A stretch of 64,000 bases of DNA from Vagococcus salmoninarum (GCF_003987495.1 NZ_NGJU01000014.1:1-64000); one strand, 5' to 3'; counted from the stretch's first letter, positions 36,473 to 46,876 are shown. Numbers and translations are program-made. The notes: generated by a model not told the origin, from the letters alone.

Positions 36473-37534
36473 ATGAATAAAAAGAATCGGCGTTACCTCT
36501 ACCTAGCCCTCATTGCTGGGCTAGTCGTCCTTTTTTACGAAATGGGCCAAGTCAATGGTCAAGCCTTAATTCACGAATTAAGAGACATTAACTTTTTTTG
36601 GCTAGCTGTGGCTGTGCTCTGCATGCTTTGCCACTGGGTCATTGAAGCCAAAATTATCCAAACGATGTTAAAACGGCAAATGAGCCGTTTTTCTTTTAAA
36701 AATGCTTTACGAATCCCTTTAATCGAACATTTATTTAACTCGATTACGCCTTTCTCAACTGGGGGGCAACCAGCCCAATTAGTCGCTTTAATCAAATCAG
36801 GTGTTGATCCTGGGGTTAGTGGGTCGGTGTGCTTAATGAAGTTTGTGACGTATCAAATTATGATTGTCTTGAATTTTTTAGGCTGTCTTGTGTTTGGTTT
36901 TAAACTTATTTCTGGCGAGCTAGCTCATTTATCTTATTTAGTCCTCCTAGGATTTGTCATAAATGTTATCGTCGTTCTAAGTTTACTGATGCTGATGTAT
37001 TGCTACCCAGTCACCAACTGGTTAGTTGCCACAGGAATGAAACTAGTAAAAAAAGTTATTTCAGTTGAAAAAGCTAATAAAATTGAAGCAAAACTGTTAG
37101 AAAAAATGACTAACTTTTACGCTGAAAGTCATTACATGCGGAAAGAAAAATCAGTGATGGTTAAAACCTTTGTTTTGACCTTTTTACAACTTATTTGTTA
37201 TTATATCGTCCCTTATTTCATATTACTAAGCTTAGGTGTCAAAACGGCAAATGCCTTACAAGTGATGATTTTTCACGCCTTTATCGTCTTAATCATTTCG
37301 CTGTTTCCGATTCCTGGGGGAACTGGTGGGGCAGAATATACCTTTAAACTCCTTTTTGGTGGCTTCTTAGTCGTACAAACTAAATTGGTGTTAGGAATAA
37401 TTTTGTGGCGCTTAGTGACGAATTACTTAGGGATTTTTCTAGGTGTGATCGCTTTAGGCGTTCAACCTGATCAAAGTGTTAAAGTTAAAGAACGAGAAGA
37501 AAAAATAACCTTGGAAAAAGTCAGCCTCAATTAG
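36473..37534 (+). CDS. lysylphosphatidylglycerol synthase TM-region (UPF0104/LafC-like) membrane protein
   Basis: 353 residues with about eight membrane segments (about 8-25, 38-58, 80-100, 118-140, 145-172, 220-250, 258-275, 300-325). The motifs STGGQPAQLVALIKSG (about 97) and FPIPGGTGGAEYTFKLLFGG (about 279; quoted within limit) mark the flippase-like domain shared with MprF. In Listeria the third gene of the laf operon encodes such a protein and affects lipoteichoic-acid glycolipids. A lipid-flipping role is inferred from family and operon. Confidence 0.8.
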   Translation: MNKKNRRYLYLALIAGLVVLFYEMGQVNGQALIHELRDINFFWLAVAVLCMLCHWVIEAKIIQTMLKRQMSRFSFKNALRIPLIEHLFNSITPFSTGGQPAQLVALIKSGVDPGVSGSVCLMKFVTYQIMIVLNFLGCLVFGFKLISGELAHLSYLVLLGFVINVIVVLSLLMLMYCYPVTNWLVATGMKLVKKVISVEKANKIEAKLLEKMTNFYAESHYMRKEKSVMVKTFVLTFLQLICYYIVPYFILLSLGVKTANALQVMIFHAFIVLIISLFPIPGGTGGAEYTFKLLFGGFLVVQTKLVLGIILWRLVTNYLGIFLGVIALGVQPDQSVKVKEREEKITLEKVSLN

Positions 37535-37556
37535 TCGGGGCAGGCTTCTTTTTTTT
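37519..37556 (+). terminator. probable terminator of the glycolipid operon
   Basis: AGCCT (37523-37527) and AGGCT (37542-37546) lie around the stop codon, followed by TCTTTTTTTT. Short stem, so only moderate support. Confidence 0.5.
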
Positions 37557-37612
37557 GCAAAGAAAAGGAAGAAGGGTATAATAAAATTAACGATTAATAA
37601 AGGAGTGGCAAG

Positions 37613-38494
37613 ATGAAAAAAATTGGTTTTATTGGAACTGGCGTAATGGGATCAGCAATTGTAAAACATTTATTAGCGGCAGGTTATCAGGTGAATGTGT
37701 ATAATCGAACAAAAGCTAAAACAGCTGAGTTAGTTGAGCTAGGTGCCTTATGGCAAGATAGCCCTCAAGCCATTACCGCAGCAAGTGAGATTATTTTTAC
37801 AATGGTCGGTTATCCTCAAGACGTTGAAGAAACATATTATGGCGAAAAAGGCATTTTTGGAACCGAAGTAGCAAATAAAACATTGATTGATATGACTACA
37901 AGTACCCCTTCTTTAGCAGAAAAGATCGCTAAAACCGCTAATGAAAAAGGTGCCTTCAGTTTAGATGCCCCTGTTTCAGGTGGCGACTTAGGGGCTAAAA
38001 ATGGGACTCTAACAACGATGGTTGGTGGGGAAGAGGCAGTCTTTGCAACAGTCGAGGATTTACTACAAGTCTTTAGTTCAAAAGTGAAGCGTCAAGGGCT
38101 AGCGGGAGCAGGTCAACATACTAAAATGGCGAATCAAATTATGATTGCTGGGACAATGACAGGGATGACTGAGTTGTTAGTTTATGCAGATAAAGCTGGT
38201 TTAGACTTGGAAAGTGTGATTGAAACAGTCGGTGGCGGCAGCGCGGCAAACTGGTCATTAGCAAACTATGCACCGCGAATTTTACGGGAAGATTTTACAC
38301 CAGGTTTTTTTGTTAAACATTTCTTAAAAGATTTAAATATAGCCTTAAATGAATCAGAAAAATTAGGACTGAAGCTGCCAGCTACTGAGCGAGCCAGAGA
38401 ACTCTATGAAAAGCTTGTTACAGAGGGCTTTGAGAATGATGGTACTCAAGGGTTGATCAAACTTTGGTGGCCAGAAGGTCGTAAATCAAATTAA
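37613..38494 (+). CDS. NAD(P)-dependent 3-hydroxyisobutyrate dehydrogenase-type oxidoreductase
   Basis: 293 residues. Rossmann motif GFIGTGVMG (about 5-13), NRTKAKT after the second strand (NADP-type Arg), substrate-binding DAPVSGGDLGAKNGTL (about 119-134) and the catalytic Lys region GAGQHTKMANQIMIAG (about 164-179). Members oxidise 3-hydroxyisobutyrate, tartronate semialdehyde or similar beta-hydroxy acids; the substrate is not fixed. ATG 37613 follows AAGGAGTGGCAAG. Monocistronic. Confidence 0.85.
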   Translation: MKKIGFIGTGVMGSAIVKHLLAAGYQVNVYNRTKAKTAELVELGALWQDSPQAITAASEIIFTMVGYPQDVEETYYGEKGIFGTEVANKTLIDMTTSTPSLAEKIAKTANEKGAFSLDAPVSGGDLGAKNGTLTTMVGGEEAVFATVEDLLQVFSSKVKRQGLAGAGQHTKMANQIMIAGTMTGMTELLVYADKAGLDLESVIETVGGGSAANWSLANYAPRILREDFTPGFFVKHFLKDLNIALNESEKLGLKLPATERARELYEKLVTEGFENDGTQGLIKLWWPEGRKSN

Positions 38495-38614
38495 AATTTA
38501 ATGAAGAGATAAACAAATTATGAAAAAAAATAAAAAAAATGGTTATTTTCGGTGCATGTTATAAAAGAGTCTGATACAATGTAACAGAAAGTGAAATTGA
38601 AGGAGGCTTGCCCT

Positions 38615-38848
38615 ATGAAACATTCACAATTGGTTGCAATTATTAAAAGATTGGAAGCCATGACTGAAGCGACAGATAACGAAATCCAAGTTCGTCGTTT
38701 TGAGCGTGAAGGAAATGAAAGATGTATCGTGACTTATGACTCAGCTAATGAGATGTTTGAATTGACGGAATCAGATACGCAACAAGTTTATCAATTTGAT
38801 GATATTGATTTAGTTGCTATGGAAATTTACGAATTATTACAAGCCTAA
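38615..38848 (+). CDS. YkuJ-like protein (DUF1797)
   Basis: 77 residues from ATG 38615; a GTG-started frame at 38591 runs through the GGAGG ribosome site and is rejected. Matches the YkuJ family: IIKRLEAM near the start, the beta strands CIVTYDSANEMFEL, and the closing YQFDDIDLVAMEIYELLQ. Small cytosolic protein of unknown function, common in Bacillales and Lactobacillales. Single gene with terminator. Confidence 0.8.
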   Translation: MKHSQLVAIIKRLEAMTEATDNEIQVRRFEREGNERCIVTYDSANEMFELTESDTQQVYQFDDIDLVAMEIYELLQA

Positions 38849-38861
38849 TAAGGACTTAAAC

Positions 38862-38896
38862 AACCCCAAGAAGAACATCTTCTTGGGGTTTTATTT
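38862..38896 (+). terminator. terminator of the ykuJ-like gene
   Basis: AACCCCAAGAAGA (38862-38874) and TCTTCTTGGGGTT (38878-38890), 13 perfect bp, then TTATTTT. Confidence 0.9.
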
Positions 38897-38946
38897 TGTC
38901 ACTATGTTAAACTAGACATAAGAAAAATAGAAAAAGGATGATGAGC

Positions 38947-39891
38947 GTGAGCGAACCGATTGAATTTCCCTTGAACTTTGCAAGGTACCTAGAAATGGGG
39001 AAAGCTGCCTTGGCAGAAAATAAGTTAGAATTAGCACGAGATAATTTTTTCGATGCCTATAATTTGGAAGAAAGTTTCGAAGCGAATTATTTGCTAGTCC
39101 AAGTTCTAGTAGCCTTAGGAGAATTTCCAAGTGCAAAAAAAATTGCTAATGAGATGAAAGCTAGCTATTTAGCAAGTGAGGAACAGATCGCTTTATTTTT
39201 ACAAGTTCTTTTAGGGAACCAAGAGTTTATTCTTGCTCGGAAAGTCATCCAGTCAGTTGTTGAAAAGACTAAAATTAAAGAAACGTACTTGGAAACTGTC
39301 AGTCAGCGAGAAACAGTATTCATGACGTATCAACAAAAAGAGTTATTAAAAAAGCAAGGGGACATTAACCAACAATTAGCAGGTGATTTTATTAAGCAAG
39401 CCCAAGGGCTACGCCAACTAGAAACGTTACCCCTCAGTTTATATTTAGGGCAAAGTCAGCAACTAATTACAAATAAGGCATTTCCTTTAGTTTTACGAAA
39501 TTCTTTATTAGAAAGCCTAGCTGAATTAGGGGAATCAATTGAGTTAGTGATTTTTGATATAATGTCGAAAGAGCATGTCGTTAATACTAGTGAGATTGGA
39601 ACAGTTCAGCAACAAAAAAGTTATCAAGGCAGTCTGGCAGCAGTTCAATTAGCCTTTGAGCAAAGTGAGTCTGATTTGTTTAGAGAACTATTAGAGGAGC
39701 TAAGATTACATTTTACGTGCTTGTATCCGCTAGCTGATACTTTTGTCAGTGATGGTGCTAAGTGGGGCGACCTTGTTATTGCTAATTATTTAGGGCAGGA
39801 GCATCAACTAAGTGGCGAAGAATTACTGACTTATCAAAAACTCCAAAACTTAATCAAGAGAGAACAGATGGAAATGCTAGTCTACTTTTAG
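38947..39891 (+). CDS. tetratricopeptide-repeat protein upstream of tig
   Basis: 314 residues from GTG 38947, eight bases after AAAAGGA; ATGs at 38938 and 38941 are too close to that site. Alpha-helical throughout; the first 100 residues read as TPR-like helix pairs (AALAENKLELARDNFFDAYNL, LLVQVLVALGEFPSAKKIANE; quoted within limits). The C-terminal 130 residues have no motif I know. Gene order TPR protein-tig-clpX recurs in enterococci. Possible scaffold; function not known. Confidence 0.7.
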   Translation: MSEPIEFPLNFARYLEMGKAALAENKLELARDNFFDAYNLEESFEANYLLVQVLVALGEFPSAKKIANEMKASYLASEEQIALFLQVLLGNQEFILARKVIQSVVEKTKIKETYLETVSQRETVFMTYQQKELLKKQGDINQQLAGDFIKQAQGLRQLETLPLSLYLGQSQQLITNKAFPLVLRNSLLESLAELGESIELVIFDIMSKEHVVNTSEIGTVQQQKSYQGSLAAVQLAFEQSESDLFRELLEELRLHFTCLYPLADTFVSDGAKWGDLVIANYLGQEHQLSGEELLTYQKLQNLIKREQMEMLVYF

Positions 39892-39916
39892 AGAAAGAGC
39901 AAATCCTTTAAAAATG

Positions 39917-39945
39917 TTTACATTTTGGAAGTGATGGTGTACTAT
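39917..39945 (+). promoter_or_regulatory. promoter of tig
   Basis: TTTACA (39917-39922), 17-base spacer, TACTAT (39940-39945), about 60 bases before ATG 40006. Confidence 0.65.
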
Positions 39946-40005
39946 TGTAAGGTATGCAATTGATAAGAATTGTGAAAATTAGATATTTCTGGAGGGAATC
40001 ATAAC

Positions 40006-41286
40006 ATGACAGCCAAGTGGGAAAAGAAAGGCACCAACGATGGTGTATTAACATTTGAAATTGAGAAAGAAATTATTGAGAAAGGGTTAACAACAACCTT
40101 TGATCGTGTGAAAAAAAACCTTAGTGCACCAGGTTTCCGTAAAGGTAAAATCTCGCGCCAATTATTCAACAAAATGTACGGCGAAGGATCACTTTATGAA
40201 GATACATTAAATGCTTTATTACCAGAAGCTTACGATAAAGCCGTTAAGGAAGCTGGGATCGATCCAGTTGCTCAACCAAAAATCGACGTTACAAGCATGG
40301 AACAAGGTGCTGATTGGGTAATTACAGCTGAAGTTGTTGTTAAACCTGAAGTTAAATTAGGGGAATACAAAAACTTAACTGTTGCTAAACAAGAGCGCGA
40401 AGTAACGGATGCTGATGTTGAAGAAGCAATTACAGCTAAACAAGCGTCATTAGCAGAACTAGTTATTAAAGAAGATGCAGCAGTTGAAGGCGATACTGTT
40501 GTTATCGACTACAAAGGTCTTAAAGACGGTGTGGCTTTTGACGGCGGCACAGCTGAAAACCATTCATTAGAATTAGGTTCAGGTTCTTTCATTCCAGGAT
40601 TTGAAGAACAATTAGTTGGCGCTAAAGCTGGCGAAGAAGTGGAAGTTAAATTAACTTTCCCTGAAGAATACCACTCAGAAGATTTGGCTGGCCAAGCAGT
40701 TGTCTTTGAAGTTAAATTACATGAAGTTAAAGGTAAAGAACTACCAAAACTTGATGATGAATTTGCTAAAGATGCTGACGAAGACGTTGAAACATTAGAC
40801 GAATTAAAAGCTAAAATCCGTAAAGAATTAGAAGAAAGCAAAGTTTCTGCTGCTGACGAAGCAATTCAAGAATTAGCAATCCAACAAGCTGTTGAGAATG
40901 CTGAAATCGTTGATTTACCAGGAGAAATGGTTCATGATGAAGTTCACCGTTCAATGGATGAATTCTTAGGTAACATGAAACGTCAAGGAATCGAACCTGA
41001 AATGTATTACCAATTAACAGGTACGACTGAAGCTGACTTACATGTCCAATTTGAAGGGGAAGCTGAGACACGAGTTAAAACTAACTTAGTGATTGAAGCA
41101 GTTGCTGCTGCAGAGTCATTTGAAGCAACAGAAGAAGACCTTGAAAAAGAAATCGAAACATTAGCTGAAGCTTACAAAATGGAAAAAGATGCTGTCCGTA
41201 ACGTATTGACAGACGACATGTTAAAACATGACATCGTTCTTAAAAAAGCTTTAGATGTTATTACTGAAACAGCTAAAGAAGCTTAA
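40006..41286 (+). CDS. tig: trigger factor (ribosome-associated chaperone, prolyl isomerase)
   Basis: 426 residues. The ribosome-binding loop is in [14 protein letters not shown] (about 42-55), the FKBP-type isomerase domain covers about 160-245 ([31 protein letters not shown]), and the helical C-terminal substrate cradle fills the rest. Meets nascent chains at the exit tunnel. TGGAGGGAATC precedes ATG. Codon use is strongly biased, as for a highly expressed gene. Ends at a terminator. Confidence 0.96.
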   Translation: MTAKWEKKGTNDGVLTFEIEKEIIEKGLTTTFDRVKKNLSAPGFRKGKISRQLFNKMYGEGSLYEDTLNALLPEAYDKAVKEAGIDPVAQPKIDVTSMEQGADWVITAEVVVKPEVKLGEYKNLTVAKQEREVTDADVEEAITAKQASLAELVIKEDAAVEGDTVVIDYKGLKDGVAFDGGTAENHSLELGSGSFIPGFEEQLVGAKAGEEVEVKLTFPEEYHSEDLAGQAVVFEVKLHEVKGKELPKLDDEFAKDADEDVETLDELKAKIRKELEESKVSAADEAIQELAIQQAVENAEIVDLPGEMVHDEVHRSMDEFLGNMKRQGIEPEMYYQLTGTTEADLHVQFEGEAETRVKTNLVIEAVAAAESFEATEEDLEKEIETLAEAYKMEKDAVRNVLTDDMLKHDIVLKKALDVITETAKEA

Positions 41287-41301
41287 TTAAAGCAAGTAAC
41301 T

Positions 41302-41345
41302 AAGAAAGAGCGAAGGTTTTCCTTTGCTCTTTCTTGTCTTTTTTA
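41302..41345 (+). terminator. terminator of tig
   Basis: AAGAAAGAGCGAAGG (from 41302) pairs with CCTTTGCTCTTTCTT (ending about 41335), then GTCTTTTTT. Confidence 0.85.
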
Positions 41346-41472
41346 ATAGAATAATTCATTCTATGCACGTAAATTAGACTTGTGTGTTACTATGATTACT
41401 ATGCTAAACAAGAAGTCCGGAATTAAAGCGGTTTAAATCCCTTTAGTTCCTAACCTAATAGGAGGGTTTTGT

Positions 41473-42717
41473 ATGTACGACAATACAGACGATAGTGGCA
41501 CAGTACGTTGCTCATTTTGTGGTAAATCTCAAGAAGAAGTCAAAAAAATAGTAGCTGGACCAGGTGTGTATATTTGTAATGAATGTATCGACTTGTGTAA
41601 AGACATTATTGATGAAGAATTTCATGAAGATGCAATTCACGACTTTTTAGATGTTCCAAAACCAAACGAGATTTTAAATGCCCTTGATGAATATGTAATT
41701 GGTCAAGATCGCGCTAAAAAAGTATTATCTGTGGCTGTTTACAATCATTACAAACGTGTAGGCAACATGGAAGAATCAGATGATGGTGTTGAATTACAAA
41801 AAAGTAATATTTGTTTAATCGGACCAACTGGTTCAGGAAAAACTTTCCTTGCTCAAACACTTGCTCGGACGTTAAACGTACCATTTGCCATTGCAGATGC
41901 CACTAGTTTAACTGAAGCTGGTTACGTCGGTGAAGATGTCGAAAACATTTTACTTAAATTGTTACAATCTGCAGACTTCAATGTGGAACGCGCAGAAAAA
42001 GGCATTATTTACATTGATGAAATTGATAAGATTGCCCGTAAAAGTGAAAATGTCTCAATTACTCGAGATGTTTCTGGTGAAGGGGTTCAACAAGCTTTGT
42101 TGAAAATCTTAGAAGGAACAACAGCTAGCGTACCGCCACAAGGTGGTCGTAAACACCCACAACAAGAGTTTATTCAAATTGATACTACTAACATCTTGTT
42201 TATCGTTGGTGGGGCCTTCGATGGCATTGAGACAATTGTTAAAGAGCGTTTAGGAGAAAAAGTTATTGGATTTGGTAAGAAGAGTTCAAAACTTGATGAT
42301 GATAAGAGCTTAATGCAAGAAATCATCCCTGAAGACTTACTAAAATTCGGCCTGATTCCAGAGTTTATCGGACGCTTACCAGTGACTGCTGCTCTAGAAA
42401 AATTAACAGTTGCCGACTTAGTCAGAATCTTAACAGAGCCTAAGAATGCCTTAGTTAAGCAATATAAAAAATTACTTGCCCTAGATAATTCAGAGTTGGA
42501 ATTCCAACCTGAAGCGTTACAAGCGATTGCGAACCAAGCAATCGAGCGTAATACTGGTGCTCGTGGCTTACGTTCAATCATCGAACACTTAATGATGGAT
42601 GTCATGTATGAAATTCCGATGCGTGAAGAGATCAAAAAAGTAATCATGACTGAAGATACGGTAGTCAACGATGGTAAACCAACCTTAGTCTTAGAAGACG
42701 GTAAAAAAGTCAGTTAA
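41473..42717 (+). CDS. clpX: ATP-dependent Clp protease ATPase subunit ClpX
   Basis: 414 residues. N-terminal C4 zinc finger [10 protein letters not shown]...CNECIDLC (about 13-41), Walker [13 protein letters not shown] (about 117), Walker [14 protein letters not shown] (about 178), and the IGF-type ClpP-docking loop as VIGFGKKSS (about 262-270). Unfolds substrates for ClpP. TAGGAGGG precedes ATG. Upstream leader carries a 10-bp hairpin (see findings). Own terminator. Confidence 0.97.
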   Translation: MYDNTDDSGTVRCSFCGKSQEEVKKIVAGPGVYICNECIDLCKDIIDEEFHEDAIHDFLDVPKPNEILNALDEYVIGQDRAKKVLSVAVYNHYKRVGNMEESDDGVELQKSNICLIGPTGSGKTFLAQTLARTLNVPFAIADATSLTEAGYVGEDVENILLKLLQSADFNVERAEKGIIYIDEIDKIARKSENVSITRDVSGEGVQQALLKILEGTTASVPPQGGRKHPQQEFIQIDTTNILFIVGGAFDGIETIVKERLGEKVIGFGKKSSKLDDDKSLMQEIIPEDLLKFGLIPEFIGRLPVTAALEKLTVADLVRILTEPKNALVKQYKKLLALDNSELEFQPEALQAIANQAIERNTGARGLRSIIEHLMMDVMYEIPMREEIKKVIMTEDTVVNDGKPTLVLEDGKKVS

Positions 42718-42723
42718 ACAAAT

Positions 42724-42761
42724 AAGCAGGGCTGTGGCGTAAAGTCACAGCTCTGCTTTTA
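42724..42761 (+). terminator. terminator of clpX
   Basis: AGCAGGGCTGTG (42725-42736) pairs with CACAGCTCTGCT (42746-42757), then TTTT. Confidence 0.85.
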
Positions 42762-42897
42762 TCTAACAGAGAATCCTAGTTAGTTTTATGATATTGTGGT
42801 AAAATAAATAATGAATTGCGTCATATGACTGTATGGTGTAAATTAGCTGATGAACAAATAAATTCTTGAGCCATCTAGCTAAAATAGGAGTGAAGTA

Positions 42898-43494
42898 ATG
42901 AAAGTAAATAATGCAGAAATTTTAATTAGTGCTGTGTCACCTAAACAATACCCGGAAGAAGACTTACCAGAGATTGCCTTAGCAGGTCGTTCAAACGTTG
43001 GTAAATCATCTTTCATTAATACCTTAATTGACCGTAAGAATTTAGCACGAACGTCAAGTAAACCTGGAAAAACCCAAACGTTAAATTTCTATTTAATTGA
43101 AAATAAGTTTCGTTTTGTCGATGTACCAGGTTATGGTTATGCCAAAGTCTCAAAAACAGAACGGGCTAAATGGGGAGAAATGATTGAAACGTACATTACT
43201 CAACGGAACCAATTACGAGCGGTGATTTGTGTCGTTGATTTACGTCATAAGCCTAGTGTTGAAGATGTTCAAATGTACCAATTTCTAAAGTTTTATCAAA
43301 TTCCCGCAATTGTTGTGGCGACTAAAGCTGACAAAATTCCTAAAGGTAAATGGAATAAACATGAGTCGATTGTTAAGAAAGCTTTAGAATTTGATAAACA
43401 TGATGGCTTTATTATGTTTTCTTCTGAAACTAAAAAAGGAAAAGAAGAAGCCTGGGAAGCGATCGAATTGTACTTAGAATTAGAAAATGAGTAA
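42898..43494 (+). CDS. ysxC: ribosome-biogenesis GTPase YsxC/EngB (YihA family)
   Basis: 198 residues. G1 GRSNVGKSS (about 31-39), G2 region [11 protein letters not shown] (about 58), G3 DVPGYGYA (about 76), G4 TKAD (about 142). Essential for assembly of the 50S subunit. AGGAGTGAAGT precedes ATG. It follows clpX, as in Bacillus and other Firmicutes (clpX-lon-ysxC), but no lon gene lies between them here. A MazG-like gene follows after nine bases. Confidence 0.95.
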   Translation: MKVNNAEILISAVSPKQYPEEDLPEIALAGRSNVGKSSFINTLIDRKNLARTSSKPGKTQTLNFYLIENKFRFVDVPGYGYAKVSKTERAKWGEMIETYITQRNQLRAVICVVDLRHKPSVEDVQMYQFLKFYQIPAIVVATKADKIPKGKWNKHESIVKKALEFDKHDGFIMFSSETKKGKEEAWEAIELYLELENE

Positions 43495-43512
43495 AGTTGA
43501 GGGATGAATCTG

Positions 43513-43818
43513 ATGGAATTTAATGAGTATCAATCATTAGCTAACCGCACCTTACATGGTAATGAGCAAGTTTTAACAAACTGTGCTTTAGGGTTAGCTA
43601 GCGAAGCCGGCCAAGTCTTAGAAGTTATCCGAAATTATACATTTGAAAATCATCAAATGGACCAAGAGGAGTTAATTAAAGAGATGGGGGATGTTCTGTG
43701 GTACTTGTCCCAAATTGCCGAATGGGCAAACATTCCATTTGAAGAAGTCGCTAAGCAAAATATTGATATGTTGCAGCAACGTTATCCAGAACGTTACGCC
43801 TTAGTAGAAAAAAAATAA
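43513..43818 (+). CDS. MazG-like nucleotide pyrophosphohydrolase
   Basis: 101 residues from ATG 43513, ten bases after GAGGG; ATG 43504 is next to that site and less likely. MazG-type all-alpha fold with the Mg2+-binding pattern GLASEAGQVLEVIRNYTF (EAGQ..E; about 26) and EMGDVLWYLSQIAEW (E..D; about 58). Would hydrolyse NTPs or dNTPs to monophosphates. Second gene after ysxC with a nine-base gap, so cotranscribed. Confidence 0.82.
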   Translation: MEFNEYQSLANRTLHGNEQVLTNCALGLASEAGQVLEVIRNYTFENHQMDQEELIKEMGDVLWYLSQIAEWANIPFEEVAKQNIDMLQQRYPERYALVEKK

Positions 43819-43852
43819 GAGCAGCTCCCCTCGGGGACTGTTCTTATTTTTT
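43811..43852. terminator. bidirectional terminator
   Basis: AAAATAAGAGCAG...CCCC and GGGG...CTGTTCTTATTTT form a long imperfect stem with T-runs on both strands. It ends the MazG-like gene and the minus-strand surface-protein gene, whose stop lies within it. Confidence 0.85.
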
Positions 43853-44581
43853 TAGTAATTTAAATAGGAAAGGCGTCGTAAAAATCAAGCAACCAGCAAA
43901 AGTTAACAAGTCGTCTCTATGGTTACTAGTCTTAGGCAAGTTCAAACCTTGCTTTTTTTTGCTTGGTTTGTCTGAAGAGCTAGTAGGTTCAGTTTTTGTT
44001 GGTGTTTTAGTTGAATCCGTCGTTGTTTCCCTAGTGGATTCAGTGCTTGATGTCGTAGATTCTTCAGCTTGAGAGCTAGTCTCGGAACTAAAAGCTTCGG
44101 TCTTTTCTGTCTGCTCAGAACTTTTAGGAACTTGATCTGGATTAGTCGTTGAATTTTCAGTAGTTGAGATTGTTCCTTCAGGGACTGAACTAGTTTCCGT
44201 TGTTTCAGGTTCTTCTGTGTTAGCAGGCGGTTGATTTTTCTTCATATAGTGAATAGGGAAGACGTAATCTTTTTCTAAAATTTCAAGTTCATCGACTAAC
44301 AGCACATCAGCCAAAGTATAGTCTTCAATCTCTTTAAGGTCAATCGGGACTGTCGTACCATGTTCACCACTGTGAGTAACTGATGGCACGATGTCTTCTT
44401 GGGTATCCACATCAACATATCTGATTTTAATATTACCAGTTGACGGCAAAGGCTCTTCTTCAGAACTTTCAGGCTCTTCAGTAGAAGTTGAGGGTTCAGT
44501 CGTAGTATCAGCTAAGACTGGTCTACTGCTAACTAAAAGCAGGCCACAAGTAAAGATTAAGGCAACTGCAAACTTTTTCAT
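43844..44581 (-). CDS. cell-wall surface protein with MucBP domain and LPKTS sorting signal
   Basis: 245 residues. Signal peptide 1-24 (MKKFAVALIFTCGLLLVSS, cut after VLA-D), an acidic S/T/E/P linker, one MucBP domain (about 49-113: IKIRYVDVDTQEDI, FPIHYMKK), a long Ser/Thr/Glu-rich stalk (about 114-205), then LPKTS at 215-219, a hydrophobic segment and a KLLKK tail. This is a sortase substrate layout, but the fifth position is Ser, not Gly. Single MucBP domain suggests binding to mucin-like glycans; this is inference. AGGAGG precedes ATG 44581. Confidence 0.82.
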   Translation of the reverse strand: MKKFAVALIFTCGLLLVSSRPVLADTTTEPSTSTEEPESSEEEPLPSTGNIKIRYVDVDTQEDIVPSVTHSGEHGTTVPIDLKEIEDYTLADVLLVDELEILEKDYVFPIHYMKKNQPPANTEEPETTETSSVPEGTISTTENSTTNPDQVPKSSEQTEKTEAFSSETSSQAEESTTSSTESTRETTTDSTKTPTKTEPTSSSDKPSKKKQGLNLPKTSNHRDDLLTFAGCLIFTTPFLFKLLKK

Positions 44582-44743
44582 GACTCTAACCTCCTAGTCG
44601 TATTATTTATCTTCATTATACGAGGTTAAAATTACATTAATGTTACAGTTATCCTAAAAATAATTATGAAAGATGACAACAAGTCGGCTGGCACTTGGTA
44701 TGATGGTCTTTGATAAGTAATATATGATCTTTAAACTAAGAAT

Positions 44744-46663
44744 TTATTCCATGAAAAAGGCATTTTCTTGTTCTTTTAATAAGTTTTCTAAGTAGGCAAT
44801 CTCTTGTGCCAGCTTGGCACCAACATTAGTATCTTTGACGTGCTTTCTTCTGACTAAGCGATCAACGACTCGTTTAGTAGAGGCGATATCAGAAAAGTTA
44901 GCAATCGCATTAGCTTTTGTTTCAAAGGGTTGGTGGGCGACGAGCTGCATGCCGTAAGAATTATAAATTAACGTATAGCCAGCAATCCCTGTAGTTGATT
45001 GGTAAGGTTTTGAAAAACCACCATCGATGACAATCATTTTGCCTTTTGCTTTGATCGGCGTTTCCCCTTTGATTTCTTTGATCGGAGTGTGTCCATTAAT
45101 AATATGGCCATCTTGAGGAGTTAAGCCAAACTCTTTTAAAATCAAGTGACACGTATCGACAGAGTTACGTAAAGAATAATAAGGGTTTTTTACTTCAGTG
45201 TGAGTACTTTTATCATTAATAAAGTAACGTTCAAACGTTGTCATTTCATTTTTTCCGAAAAGTGAGGAGCATTCCCCAGTCCATAAGTACCAAACTAAGT
45301 CCGTAGCTAAATCCGTCTGAACAGCTGGTGAAGCGTGGGCTTTCCGTAGAGCTTTTTCGAAAGTATCCAGTAAAGCGCGACCTTTCAATTCTTGGCCTTT
45401 AATCTCTAACGCCTTAAAGTCCCCCTCAGCGGTTAAAGGAATACAACCATGAATAAGTAAGTTGTTATTATAGCAAAGATAAATACTGCCTTTAGCCATT
45501 AAGAAATCAACATGGCGTTTTAATTTTTCAGAATTACTAAAGACAGTCACTAAGTGTTCTAAAATTCCGACTTCAGCTGGCGTCAACTGATCAGGGGCTT
45601 GAGGATCAATCGTTTCGAAAGCGGGGTTACTCAACTGGAAAGTTTGACCTTTAAGTTGAATGGTGCCTTCTTTAAAATTAATCTTGTCTAAGAGTAACCG
45701 GTGCTCCATTTTAAACTCTGGACGGCGTTTAATTAATTGAGACTCTAATTTAAACTGAATGATTGCCACCGCTTGTTGCATTTGTGTAATTTGTAAGATT
45801 TCTTTATTGGTTAAAGAATGATTTTTTTCAAGTTTCGGTCGAAAGCTTGGATTATCTTGGTAATGCTCTTCAGCGAAGGTTTGTAAAGGCCGTAAGTTAA
45901 TGCCGTAAACATCTTCAATGATATCTAAGTTGCTATAACGAGCCGAAATTCGTAAGACGTTCATCACTGAAAGAGGGGAGCCTGAGTAAGCACCAATCCA
46001 AGTGATGTCGTGATTCCCCCATTGGATATCAAGGGAGTGGCTTTGAATCAAGGTGTCGATAATTTTGTCAGGAGCAGGTCCCCGATCATAAATATCACCA
46101 ACGACATGTAAGTGATCGACGATTAATTGTTGAATAGTATAGGCTAAGCCGGTAATTAAACTATCGGCTTGATTAAGTCTAATAACTTCCGTTAAAATTT
46201 CAGCAAAATAGGATTCTTTATTTTTATCTAACTTATCACGGTAAAGTAATTCTTCCGAAATATAAGCGAAATGTCTTGGGAGAGCTTTGCGAACTTTTGA
46301 GCGTGTGTATTTAATAGCAACAAAATCAATTAAATCGATTAATTGCAAAATTGTTGTTTGGTACCAGTTGTTTAAATCAGTTGAAGAATCATAGTTAAGA
46401 TGCTTCTTAGCTAACATGTCCTCAGGATAGTAGACAAGAAAGGTAAGTTCTTCTTTTTCTTGCCGTGTTAAGTCATTATTAAAAAGCAAATTGATTTTCT
46501 CTTTGACATTGCCAGAAGCATTTCTAAGGACGTGCTGAAAGGCTTCATACTCGCCGTGAAGGTCGCTAATGAAGTGTTCTGTCCCTTTAGGCAAATTCAT
46601 AATCGCTTTCAGATTAATAATTTCAGCGATAATTTCGTTGTTAGTAAGTTGTTCTTTTATCAT
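44744..46663 (-). CDS. fbp: fructose-1,6-bisphosphatase class III
   Basis: 639 residues, typical of the long Firmicutes class III enzyme. Metallophosphoesterase motifs are visible: [12 protein letters not shown] (about 27), [14 protein letters not shown] (about 185), [11 protein letters not shown] (about 208) and [13 protein letters not shown] (about 543), the last holding a metal His. Converts fructose-1,6-bisphosphate to fructose-6-phosphate for gluconeogenesis. GAGGTGACTT precedes ATG 46663. No clear hairpin terminator after the stop. Confidence 0.95.
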   Translation of the reverse strand: MIKEQLTNNEIIAEIINLKAIMNLPKGTEHFISDLHGEYEAFQHVLRNASGNVKEKINLLFNNDLTRQEKEELTFLVYYPEDMLAKKHLNYDSSTDLNNWYQTTILQLIDLIDFVAIKYTRSKVRKALPRHFAYISEELLYRDKLDKNKESYFAEILTEVIRLNQADSLITGLAYTIQQLIVDHLHVVGDIYDRGPAPDKIIDTLIQSHSLDIQWGNHDITWIGAYSGSPLSVMNVLRISARYSNLDIIEDVYGINLRPLQTFAEEHYQDNPSFRPKLEKNHSLTNKEILQITQMQQAVAIIQFKLESQLIKRRPEFKMEHRLLLDKINFKEGTIQLKGQTFQLSNPAFETIDPQAPDQLTPAEVGILEHLVTVFSNSEKLKRHVDFLMAKGSIYLCYNNNLLIHGCIPLTAEGDFKALEIKGQELKGRALLDTFEKALRKAHASPAVQTDLATDLVWYLWTGECSSLFGKNEMTTFERYFINDKSTHTEVKNPYYSLRNSVDTCHLILKEFGLTPQDGHIINGHTPIKEIKGETPIKAKGKMIVIDGGFSKPYQSTTGIAGYTLIYNSYGMQLVAHQPFETKANAIANFSDIASTKRVVDRLVRRKHVKDTNVGAKLAQEIAYLENLLKEQENAFFME

Positions 46664-46791
46664 AAGTCACCTCGACTAGACCAATTTTTATAATACTAGA
46701 TTAATCATATTGTTTTTAAAGAATAAAGTCAACAATACCAATTTTAAATAAAGAGGGAATAATCAATGGGAAGAATAGTTGAGAAAAGAAT

Positions 46792-46820
46792 TTGATAAAT
46801 CAAGGAATTATCAGTATAAT
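46792..46820 (+). promoter_or_regulatory. promoter of the O-methyltransferase gene
   Basis: TTGATA (46792-46797), 17-base spacer, TATAAT (46815-46820). Close to sigma-A consensus. Confidence 0.75.
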
Positions 46821-46876
46821 AATAAGTTGTAAAAGTCCGACTGGATTTAGTGATGTGTAATTTAAGGAGAGAAAAG

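Noticed and set aside
40509-40841. 110-codon minus-strand frame inside tig
   Set aside because: Serine-rich antisense shadow caused by strong codon bias of tig.
42174-42668. 164-codon minus-strand frame inside clpX
   Set aside because: Antisense shadow of a well-conserved gene; Ser-rich composition typical of such frames.
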